Assembly: GCA_025360285.1 (NCBI GenBank)
Contig: JANYCM010000091.1
Location: 1 to 8,130, forward strand
Source: Sphingomonadales bacterium
Lineage (GTDB): Bacteria > Pseudomonadota > Alphaproteobacteria > Sphingomonadales > Sphingomonadaceae
Direction of reading: 5' to 3'
DNA length: 8,130 nt
This document shows positions 1 through 4,512 of the stretch, piece after piece; positions within the stretch are counted from its first letter, which is position 1, and every line of letters begins with the position of its first letter. The notes below the pieces were generated by a model. That model was not told the origin of the DNA, ran no database searches, and saw only the letters and a list, made by a program, of their open reading frames with translations. Made by a program: the position numbers and the translations under genes.

Positions 1-1208
1 CCGAGGCGCGCCGCACCGCCGAAGCTGCCCGCGCCGCCGTTGCCGAGGCGCACGGCCGTGCCGATGCCATCGCCCGCGATATCGATGCCGCGCGCCGGCG
101 CAGCGCTGCCATCGCCGATGAACGTGCCGCGTGGGAACGCCGCCGCGCCGCCAGCGCCGGCCAGGCCGCCGAACTGGCGGCCCGCGCCGACGCGGCCCGC
201 GCCGAAACCGCCGCCCTCACCGCACGCCGCACCGCCATCGCCGCCGAAACCGCCGCCATCGCCAGCCGTACCGCCGAAGCCGAAGTCGCCCGCGCCGATG
301 CCGCCGATCGCCTCGCCCGCGCCGAGGCCGAACTTGCCGCCCAGACCGCGCAAGGCCGCGCCGCCGATGAAGCCGTCGCCGCCGCCCGCGAAGCCCGCGC
401 CACCGCCCGTGCCGAGGCCGAACATCAGGATGTGGCGCGCCTCGATGTCGAACGCCTGTCGGGCGAACGCTTTCAATGTTCGCCGCCGCAGCTGCCTGGC
501 CGCTTCGGTTTCAGCCCCGACACTGGCGATCCCGAGGCGCTGGCGGCGGCGCATGACGCGCTGGCGGAGGAACGCGAACGCCTGGGCCCGGTCAATCTGC
601 GCGCCGATATCGAGCTTGCCGAACTGGAGGCCCAGGCGCAGCAGATTGCGACTGAAAAGGCCGAACTCGATACCGCCATCGCCCGGCTGCGCGGTTCGAT
701 CGGCAGCCTGAACCGCGAAGGCCGGGTGCGGCTCGCGGCGGCCTTCGCCGCGGTCGATGGCTTTTTCCGCACGCTGTTTGCCGATCTGTTCGGCGGCGGT
801 GAGGCGCGGCTGGAACTGATCGAATCGGACGATCCGCTGGAGGCCGGGCTGGAGATCTGGGCGCAGCCGCCGGGCAAGAAACTGCAATCGCTGACATTGC
901 TGTCGGGCGGCGAACAGGCGCTGACGGCAACGGCGCTGATCTTTGCGCTGTTCCTCGCCAACCCGGCGCCGATCTGCGTGCTCGATGAAGTCGATGCGCC
1001 GCTCGATGACGCCAATGTCGAACGCTTTTGTGACCTGCTCGACCGCATGGCGAGCGATACGGCGACACGCTTCCTCATCGTAACGCACAATGCCGTGACA
1101 ATGAGCCGGATGCACAGGCTCTATGGTGTCACCATGGGGGAGCCGGGCGTGTCGCAACTGGTGTCGGTGGACTTGCAGGCGGCGGAGCGGTTATTGGCCG
1201 TGGCATGA
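1..1208 (+). CDS. smc: Chromosome segregation protein SMC, C-terminal part (5' end outside window)
   Basis: The reading frame is open from base 3 to the TGA at 1206-1208, giving the last 401 residues of a protein normally about 1,140 long. SMC dimers form the bacterial condensin with ScpA and ScpB, and ATP binding between their heads drives chromosome compaction and segregation. Residues 1-140 are a second-arm coiled coil made almost wholly of Ala, Arg and Glu with few leucines. A Pro-containing break follows (about 157-178), then the family segment RERLGPVNL (about 191-199). The C-terminal ATPase head shows the signature LSGGEQ (300-305), Walker B ICVLDEVD with catalytic Glu (324-331), the D-loop region APLDDANVERF, and the switch His in VTHN (His 362). 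The ending YGVTMGEPGVSQLVSVDL is typical of the family. The N-terminal head and hinge lie outside the window. No frameshift is seen. Identification is firm; the arm is unusually alanine-rich. Confidence 0.97.
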   Translation, partial: EARRTAEAARAAVAEAHGRADAIARDIDAARRRSAAIADERAAWERRRAASAGQAAELAARADAARAETAALTARRTAIAAETAAIASRTAEAEVARADAADRLARAEAELAAQTAQGRAADEAVAAAREARATARAEAEHQDVARLDVERLSGERFQCSPPQLPGRFGFSPDTGDPEALAAAHDALAEERERLGPVNLRADIELAELEAQAQQIATEKAELDTAIARLRGSIGSLNREGRVRLAAAFAAVDGFFRTLFADLFGGGEARLELIESDDPLEAGLEIWAQPPGKKLQSLTLLSGGEQALTATALIFALFLANPAPICVLDEVDAPLDDANVERFCDLLDRMASDTATRFLIVTHNAVTMSRMHRLYGVTMGEPGVSQLVSVDLQAAERLLAVA

Positions 1209-1345
1209 GCCGGGTGAAAGAAACGACGAACAATGCCTATTTCGTCACCCGCGCGGCGCGGGGCGATGTCGCGGCGGCGCTGGCCATCCTGAAGCGCGCT
1301 GGGCAGGGCAATGCACCGATGCCGGGGGATGAACTGCCCGGCTGA
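1205..1345 (+). CDS. Small 46-residue protein of unknown function, coupled to smc
   Basis: The ATG at 1205 overlaps the smc stop in an ATGA arrangement (4-base overlap), and the frame runs to TGA at 1343-1345. The product starts MSRVKETTNNAYFVTRAARG and ends MPGDELPG. It is charged and soluble-looking, with a predicted helix around residues 18-32 (GDVAAALAILKRAG), no signal peptide and no membrane span. I do not recognise a family. The reasons to believe it is real are the tight stop-start overlap with smc, codon use like its neighbours (GCG, GCC, CTG, CGC) and a varied, non-repetitive amino acid composition. There is no clear independent Shine-Dalgarno, so translation probably depends on ribosomes finishing smc. 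It could still be a chance frame; conservation would decide. Confidence 0.6.
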   Translation: MSRVKETTNNAYFVTRAARGDVAAALAILKRAGQGNAPMPGDELPG

Positions 1346-1377
1346 TTGTCCGCGCGGATCGATTCGCCGTCCTGGCC

Positions 1378-1399
1378 GTTCCTCCTTGATTGGAGGAAC
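1378..1399 (+). promoter_or_regulatory. Hairpin that buries the Shine-Dalgarno of the lipoprotein gene
   Basis: GTTCCTCC (1378-1385) and GGAGGAAC (1392-1399) are perfect inverted repeats of 8 bases around the 6-base loop TTGATT. The right arm contains the GGAGGAA ribosome site, 6 bases before the ATG at 1405, so folding of the mRNA would hide it completely. There is no U-tract, so it does not look like a terminator. This is visible in the sequence; a regulatory role such as a thermometer or switch is inference. Confidence 0.5.
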
Positions 1400-1404
1400 C
1401 TGAC

Positions 1405-1761
1405 ATGACGAACAAAAATTTGTTGCGGACCGGCGCCACCGTGCTGGCGATGATCGGCCTTGGTGCCTGTGTCGATGGCGGCGGCTATGGCGGCTCCGAC
1501 CGTTATGACCGTTATTACGGCCGGTCATCGGGCTATCGCGCCGTGCCCTATGGTTATGCCGGCACCGGCTTTGGCTGGTACGGCGAAAGCTATTATCCCG
1601 GCACCGGCGAATATGTTTATGATCGCCGCGGCCGGCGCCAAAACTGGAATGATGATCAGCGCGGTTACTGGCAGAATCACGCCCGCCCGGCCGACATGCA
1701 GCGCCATAACGGGCGTGATCGGGGCCATGATCGGGGCCGTGATGGCCCGCACGGCGGCTGA
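1405..1761 (+). CDS. Predicted Tyr/Gly-rich lipoprotein, unknown function
   Basis: The product is 118 residues. It begins with a lipoprotein signal peptide: basic MTNKNLLR, hydrophobic TGATVLAMIG, then lipobox LGAC with the lipid-bearing Cys at 22. This predicts cleavage by signal peptidase II and anchoring in the inner or outer membrane. The mature part is rich in Tyr and Gly, with a segment around residues 65-90 (YYPGTGEYVYDRRGRRQNW and RGYW) that resembles short secreted proteins I associate with sphingomonads, from memory only. The C-terminus has DRGH/DRGR repeats and an HGG end. The ATG at 1405 is chosen over an in-frame TTG at 1390 because the signal peptide starts there and GGAGGAA lies 6 bases upstream. 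It is followed by a strong stem-loop, so it probably ends a transcription unit. Function is unknown. Confidence 0.8.
   Translation: MTNKNLLRTGATVLAMIGLGACVDGGGYGGSDRYDRYYGRSSGYRAVPYGYAGTGFGWYGESYYPGTGEYVYDRRGRRQNWNDDQRGYWQNHARPADMQRHNGRDRGHDRGRDGPHGG
1717..1740 (+). repeat. Two tandem 12-base units in the lipoprotein C-terminus
   Basis: GATCGGGGCCAT (1717-1728) is followed directly by GATCGGGGCCGT (1729-1740), one base different, then by a partial third unit starting GATGG. They encode the Asp-Arg-Gly-His and Asp-Arg-Gly-Arg tail. Such exact 12-base units can expand or shrink in frame by slippage. Confidence 0.75.
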
Positions 1762-1790
1762 ACTTACAATTCCGGTTGCCGACACGTCTT

Positions 1791-1820
1791 CGCCGCGCTG
1801 CACCATTTTGCAGCGCGGCG
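1791..1820 (+). terminator. Strong stem-loop after the lipoprotein gene, terminator-like
   Basis: Bases 1791-1802 pair perfectly with 1809-1820 (12 base pairs, mostly G-C) around the 6-base loop CCATTT. It starts 30 bases after the lipoprotein stop and stands before the atp promoter region. The downstream side is GCGGTTGACA rather than a U-run, so it is not a canonical intrinsic terminator. It may still stop polymerase with help from Rho, or protect the mRNA 3' end. Confidence 0.6.
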
Positions 1821-1824
1821 GCGG

Positions 1825-1853
1825 TTGACAGTCCGCCCCCCCATGGATAGACG
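1825..1853 (+). promoter_or_regulatory. Candidate promoter for the F0 operon (good -35, weak -10)
   Basis: A perfect TTGACA (1825-1830) begins 5 bases after the stem-loop. At 17 bases spacing the -10 position reads TAGACG (1848-1853), which matches TATAAT at only three places. Alphaproteobacterial promoters often keep TTGAC but have loose -10 boxes, so this is the best candidate in the 190-base gap. If correct, the atpI leader would be roughly 90 bases long. A run of seven C (1836-1842) lies in the spacer. The rest of the gap holds a short inverted repeat, TTGAC (1866-1870) with GTCAA (1880-1884), and no gene that I can support. Confidence 0.25.
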
Positions 1854-1951
1854 CCCGGCCAAGCTTTGACGGCATCGCTGTCAAGGGCCATCGGCCTGTT
1901 GCGAAGCTTTATCGCCGCAGCCGATTTTCAGTATTTCAGGGGTTCCCTGCC

Positions 1952-2233
1952 TTGGTTACCGACCCACACGACGATGATGCGCTGGCGCGCCGCATCGCCG
2001 CGGCCCGCGCCGCCGAAGCGTCGAAGCGCGACGGTTCGAAGCGGGAGGAAAGCCAGGGCTGGTCGATCGCCGTCGAATTCATCGGCGCGATGCTGGTCGG
2101 CGGCCTGATCGGCTGGTTCATCGACCGGCAGGTGGGAACGAAACCCTGGGGACTGATCGTGATGTTGTTGCTGGGCTTTGCCACGGGACTGCGTTCCGTG
2201 CTGCGCCAGCAAAAAAAGTTCGACGGGGAATGA
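1952..2233 (+). CDS. atpI: ATP synthase accessory protein I (AtpI/AtpZ family)
   Basis: The product is 93 residues: a charged cytoplasmic N-terminus (1-36) and two membrane spans (about 39-56 and 65-82) joined by the loop DRQVGTKPWG. The GxxIGWFxDRxxGTxPWGL pattern is that of the AtpI family, which sits first in F0 operons and helps assemble the c-ring or supply cations; the exact role is still debated. The start is TTG at 1952, preceded by AGGGG (1938-1942) at a suitable distance; no ATG or GTG lies upstream in frame before the gap. The rare start fits low expression of an assembly factor. Its 3' end holds an A-run (2211-2217), odd in this GC-rich setting, and only 7 bases separate it from atpB. 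The family call is firm; the start codon is probable. Confidence 0.9.
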   Translation: MVTDPHDDDALARRIAAARAAEASKRDGSKREESQGWSIAVEFIGAMLVGGLIGWFIDRQVGTKPWGLIVMLLLGFATGLRSVLRQQKKFDGE

Positions 2234-2243
2234 ATACGTAATG
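2212..2243 (+). promoter_or_regulatory. Slippery heptamer and 3-codon mini-ORF bridging atpI and atpB
   Basis: A AAA AAG at 2212-2218 is in the reading frame required for -1 slippage (codons AAA AAG of atpI). After a -1 shift the frame reads seven further codons and stops at TAA 2239-2241, whose last base is the first base of the atpB ATG. The same -1 frame contains ATG AAT ACG TAA (2230-2241), which overlaps the atpI stop as ATGA and the atpB start as TAATG. The motifs are plain in the sequence; use by ribosomes is inference. Confidence 0.4.
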
Positions 2244-2990
2244 GCCAACCCGATGGAGCAGTTCTCGATCGAACGGATCGTGCCCCTCGCCGTGGCCGGG
2301 AAGGATGTGTCCTTCACCAATTCGTCGCTGTGGATGCTGATCGCGATGCTGTTGGTCGCGGCGTTCCTCTACATCGGCACCGCCAAGCCGCAGCTGGTGC
2401 CGGGCCGTGCCCAGGCCGCCGTTGAATATCTTTATGATTTCATTCGCGACATGCTGCGCGAAAATGTCGGCAAGGAAGGCCTGAAATACGCCCCGCTGAT
2501 CTTCGCGCTGTTCATCTTCGTGCTGGCCTGCAATCTTTTGGGTCTTATCCCCTTTGTCGGCGCCTTCACCCCGACCAGCCATATCGCCGTCACGTTCGGG
2601 CTGGCGGCGATCGTTTTCGTCCTCGTGCTGATCGTCGGCTTTGCCAAACATGGCCTGCATTTCTTCACCTTGTTCCTGCCGGAAGGCACGCCGATCTTCG
2701 TGCTGCCGCTGGTCGCCGCGATCGAATTCCTGTCCTTCCTGTCCCGCCCCTTCACCCTCGCCATTCGTCTGTTCGCCAACATGACGGCGGGCCATGTGCT
2801 GCTGAAGGTGTTCGGCGGGTTCGTCGTGGCGCTGGGATCGTTCGAGGCGCTGCCTTACGTGTTCGGCATCATCCCGCTGGCGGTCAATGTCGCGCTGACG
2901 GCGCTGGAACTGCTGATCGCCGTGGTGCAGGCCTATGTGTTTGCCCTGCTCGCGTCGATCTATTTGAACGACGCGGTAAACCTTCACTAA
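2241..2990 (+). CDS. atpB: ATP synthase F0 subunit a
   Basis: The product is 249 residues, the usual alphaproteobacterial length. Subunit a forms the two proton half-channels beside the c-ring in the cytoplasmic membrane. The essential channel arginine is Arg 176 in LAIRLFANMTAGH, matching E. coli Arg 210; Asn 180 matches Asn 214. His 185 and Glu 223 occupy the places of E. coli Glu 219 and His 245, the known reciprocal swap found in many bacteria, and Gln 230 matches Gln 252. Several hydrophobic spans are visible (about 27-46, 84-108, 114-134, 150-168, 186-203, 207-242). The start is ATG 2241, supported by the homology-like MANPMEQFSIERI beginning and the GGGGA at 2225-2229. It is followed by the U-rich atpE leader. 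No defect is seen. Confidence 0.97.
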   Translation: MANPMEQFSIERIVPLAVAGKDVSFTNSSLWMLIAMLLVAAFLYIGTAKPQLVPGRAQAAVEYLYDFIRDMLRENVGKEGLKYAPLIFALFIFVLACNLLGLIPFVGAFTPTSHIAVTFGLAAIVFVLVLIVGFAKHGLHFFTLFLPEGTPIFVLPLVAAIEFLSFLSRPFTLAIRLFANMTAGHVLLKVFGGFVVALGSFEALPYVFGIIPLAVNVALTALELLIAVVQAYVFALLASIYLNDAVNLH

Positions 2991-3017
2991 GTTTTTGATT
3001 TCACGAGAGGAAGTATA
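2991..3017 (+). promoter_or_regulatory. U-rich translation enhancer and strong ribosome site before atpE
   Basis: The 27 bases between atpB and atpE are only about one third G+C, far below their surroundings. They contain GTTTTTGATTT (2991-3001), then the purine-rich GAGAGGAAG (3005-3013) 4 bases before the ATG. In E. coli an A/U-rich region before atpE is the known enhancer that makes extra c subunit. The likeness here is in composition and position, not exact sequence. Confidence 0.55.
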
Positions 3018-3242
3018 ATGGATATCGGTGCTGCCAAGTTGATCGGTGCGGGCCTTGCGGCCATGGGTGCGGGCTTTGCCGCCATCGGTGTCGGCCTCAT
3101 CTTCGGGATGTTCCTGTCGGGCGCGCTGCGCAACCCGGCCGCGGCTGACAAGCTCGGCGCCCGCTTGATCTTTGGCTTCGCCGTGACCGAAGCCCTGGGC
3201 CTCATTGCCGCCGTCGTCGCGCTCGCGCTCGCCTTCGGCTGA
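3018..3242 (+). CDS. atpE: ATP synthase F0 subunit c (ring proteolipid)
   Basis: The product is 74 residues forming a helical hairpin. Helix 1 (about 8-33) carries the small-residue packing pattern AAMGAGFAAIGVG. The polar loop has the invariant Arg-Asn-Pro (38-40) that contacts F1 gamma and epsilon. Helix 2 (about 47-72) has the proton-carrying Glu 58 in FAVTEALG. The residues around Glu 58 look like a proton-type rather than a sodium-type site, though this is a judgement by eye. Many copies per enzyme are needed, in line with the strongest start signal in the operon: ATG, clear Shine-Dalgarno and an A/U-rich leader. It is followed 8 bases later by the GTG start of the b' gene. Confidence 0.97.
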   Translation: MDIGAAKLIGAGLAAMGAGFAAIGVGLIFGMFLSGALRNPAAADKLGARLIFGFAVTEALGLIAAVVALALAFG

Positions 3243-3250
3243 TCTGAACC

Positions 3251-3730
3251 GTGCCGCAGTTTGAACCTGGCAATTTCTTGCCGCAGCTGTTCTGGCTGGC
3301 GGTGATCTTTGCGGTGCTTTATTTCGCCGTGATCCGGCCGACCTTGCCCAAGGTCGGCCGTGTCATCGATGAACGCGAAGGCCGGGTGGCGGGCGATCTG
3401 GATGCGGCCGAAACCGCCAAGCATGAGGCCGATGCCATCCGCACCCGCTATGACGAGGCGATGGCAGCGGCGCGCCAGGCGGCGCAAGCCGAAGTCGCCG
3501 CCGCCAGCGAAAAGGCGGCGGCCGCTGCCGAAGCCCGGATGCAGGCGCTCGCCGCCGTGCTTGACGGCAAGGCCGATGCTGCCGCCGGGCAATTGGCGAC
3601 GGCCCGCGCCGCCGCCAAGGCGACGCTGGCGGCAACCACCGCGGCGTTGACCGGCGACGCCATTGCCAAGCTGACCGGCATCGATGTGCCGGCGGCCGAG
3701 ATCGAAGCCGCGCTGGCGGCCCAGGCCTAG
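3251..3730 (+). CDS. atpF': ATP synthase F0 subunit b' (peripheral stalk)
   Basis: The product is 159 residues. A single N-terminal span (about 11-29, FWLAVIFAVLYFAVI) is followed by a long Ala/Glu/Arg-rich coiled coil to the end. The opening MPQFEPGNFLPQLFWL and the LPKVGRVIDEREGRV join are characteristic of the b' type, which pairs with b to form a heterodimeric stator in alphaproteobacteria and photosynthetic organisms. The start is GTG at 3251, only 8 bases after the atpE stop, with no clear Shine-Dalgarno. Translation therefore probably relies on ribosomes arriving from atpE, which would hold b' at a small fraction of c output. The b' rather than b call rests on gene order and the N-terminal motif. 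Some databases name this gene atpG or atpF2. Confidence 0.92.
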   Translation: MPQFEPGNFLPQLFWLAVIFAVLYFAVIRPTLPKVGRVIDEREGRVAGDLDAAETAKHEADAIRTRYDEAMAAARQAAQAEVAAASEKAAAAAEARMQALAAVLDGKADAAAGQLATARAAAKATLAATTAALTGDAIAKLTGIDVPAAEIEAALAAQA

Positions 3731-3739
3731 GACAGAGAT

Positions 3740-4288
3740 ATGGCCGAAACCATTGCCACAACGGCTGCTGCCGGCGGCGAACATGCCGAACCGGTGTTGC
3801 TGGGCCTGGGCGCCGAAAGCTGGGTCTATGTCTCGGTCAGCATTTTCCTGATCCTGGCCGTGGTGCTCGGCAAGCTGCCGCAGCGCATCGCCCAGGGGCT
3901 GGATGCCCGCATTGCCGCGGTGAAGCGCCAGCTTGATGAAGCCAAGGCCGTCCGCGCCGAAGCCGAAGCGCTGCTCAAGGAGGCCATGGCCAGCCGCGAG
4001 GCCGCGACGAAGGATGCCGAAGCGATTGTGGCCCGCGCCCATAGCGAAGCCGCCGAACTCGTCGCGGAAAGCCAGAAGGCCGCCGCGCTGACCATCGAAC
4101 GCCGCACTGCCGCCGCCGAAGCCAAGATCGCTGCCGCCGAACGTGCCGCCGAAGCCGATTTGCGCGCCGATGTTGCTCGCCGCGTTACCGCCGCCGCCGC
4201 GACCCTGATCGCCGCCAAGGCCGACAAGGCGCTGCAGGGCAAGCTGACCGACGATGCCATCGCCGGGCTGGAACGCCGCCTGCATTGA
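3740..4288 (+). CDS. atpF: ATP synthase F0 subunit b (peripheral stalk)
   Basis: The product is 182 residues. A non-conserved N-terminal tail (1-24) precedes one membrane span (about 27-44, ESWVYVSVSIFLILAVVL). A charged, alanine-rich coiled coil then runs to about 160 and a short helical tail to KLTDDAIAGLERRLH. It pairs with b' and reaches up to the delta subunit at the top of F1. The ATG at 3740 lies 9 bases after the b' stop, behind AGGACAGAG. This is the last recognisable F0 gene; delta, alpha, gamma, beta and epsilon are absent downstream, as expected for the split atp operons of this group. Its last codons contain the GCCTGCAT arm of the possible RNA switch described below. Confidence 0.95.
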   Translation: MAETIATTAAAGGEHAEPVLLGLGAESWVYVSVSIFLILAVVLGKLPQRIAQGLDARIAAVKRQLDEAKAVRAEAEALLKEAMASREAATKDAEAIVARAHSEAAELVAESQKAAALTIERRTAAAEAKIAAAERAAEADLRADVARRVTAAAATLIAAKADKALQGKLTDDAIAGLERRLH

Positions 4289-4352
4289 GGGCGGGCTTCT
4301 GCCCGAAGCGGTGATTTGCTATGCAGGCTCTGGTTTGACGGAGGCCTGCATG
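4278..4352 (+). promoter_or_regulatory. Possible mutually exclusive RNA hairpins between atpF and the small membrane gene
   Basis: GCCTGCAT occurs at 4278-4285 (end of atpF) and again at 4344-4351 (across the next start codon). Its exact complement ATGCAGGC lies between them at 4321-4328, so the middle arm can pair with either copy but not both. Pairing with the right copy ties up two bases of the ATG at 4350 and leaves the GGAG site in the loop. Pairing with the left copy encloses a small hairpin, CGGGC (4292-4296) with GCCCG (4301-4305), and frees the start. The repeats are certain; the function is not. Confidence 0.4.
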
Positions 4353-4454
4353 TCGCGTTTCACTCTCACATCGCATCAACGCGCCTGGTTCGCGCTGCTG
4401 GCCGGCATCGCCGCCGGCTATGCCGTGCTGTTCGCGGTGCTGCCGCGTCTCTGA
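4350..4454 (+). CDS. 34-residue single-span membrane protein, unknown function
   Basis: The product has a short basic, polar N-terminus (MSRFTLTSHQR) and one hydrophobic helix from about residue 12 to 31, containing a GIAAGYA glycine-zipper-like stretch. It ends ProArgLeu. I do not recognise it. Support comes from an excellent ribosome site (ACGGAGG, 4338-4344) 5 bases before the ATG and from clean membrane-protein composition in that frame. The frame is also open upstream to 4254, inside atpF, but those residues make no sense as a protein start. It could be a small accessory subunit or membrane regulator. Its place straight after F0 genes is suggestive but proves nothing about a role in ATP synthase. 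Confidence 0.65.
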   Translation: MSRFTLTSHQRAWFALLAGIAAGYAVLFAVLPRL

Positions 4455-4506
4455 CGCTTTGCGCTGCGCCGCGCTTGCGTTAGCCTGTTGCTCAAAGCGG
4501 GGGGGG
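4455..4506 (+). repeat. Inverted repeat and G-run in the leader of the dehydrogenase gene
   Basis: CGCTTTG (4455-4461) and CAAAGCG (4493-4499) are exact inverted repeats starting at the base after the small-gene stop. The second arm runs into a block of eight G (4499-4506), which sits 6 bases before the ATG at 4513 and acts as its purine-rich ribosome site. A poor promoter-like pair, TTGCGC (4459-4464) and TAGCCT (4481-4486), lies in between. Confidence 0.35.
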
Positions 4507-4512
4507 CGGACC

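Noticed and set aside
3..430. GCC-rich tract as a DNA repeat array
   Set aside because: No fixed repeat unit; it is explained by alanine-rich coding of the SMC arm.
40..711. 223-codon Pro-rich frame (+1) at the left end, resembling a proline-rich surface protein
   Set aside because: It is the shifted reading of GCC-repeat DNA in smc; frame 3 gives a proper SMC arm continuing into the ATPase head.
1349..1358. TCCGCGCGGA palindrome between the 46-codon gene and the lipoprotein gene
   Set aside because: Ten-base GC palindromes are frequent by chance at this GC content, and it has no loop, U-run or partner site.
1121..1891. 256-codon minus-strand frame across the lipoprotein region
   Set aside because: Low-quality Arg/His/Ser-rich product. 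It runs through the lipoprotein gene and the strong stem-loop, and has no ribosome site or motif.
1861..1910. Direct repeat AAGCTTT (1861-1867 and 1904-1910) and TTGACG (1866-1871) as a second atpI promoter
   Set aside because: The repeat is only 7 bases, and no -10 box stands at 16-18 bases from TTGACG.
2987..4285. 432-codon open frame on the minus strand opposite atpE, b' and b
   Set aside because: It mirrors Ala/Glu-rich coding DNA on the plus strand. Its product is a Gly/Arg/Gln-rich mixture with no motif, and the plus-strand genes are unmistakable.
4321..4338. Five-codon mini-ORF (MQALV, stop) before the 34-residue gene as a leader peptide
   Set aside because: No Shine-Dalgarno precedes it and the residues show no regulatory codon run; its ATG belongs to the complementary 8-mer.
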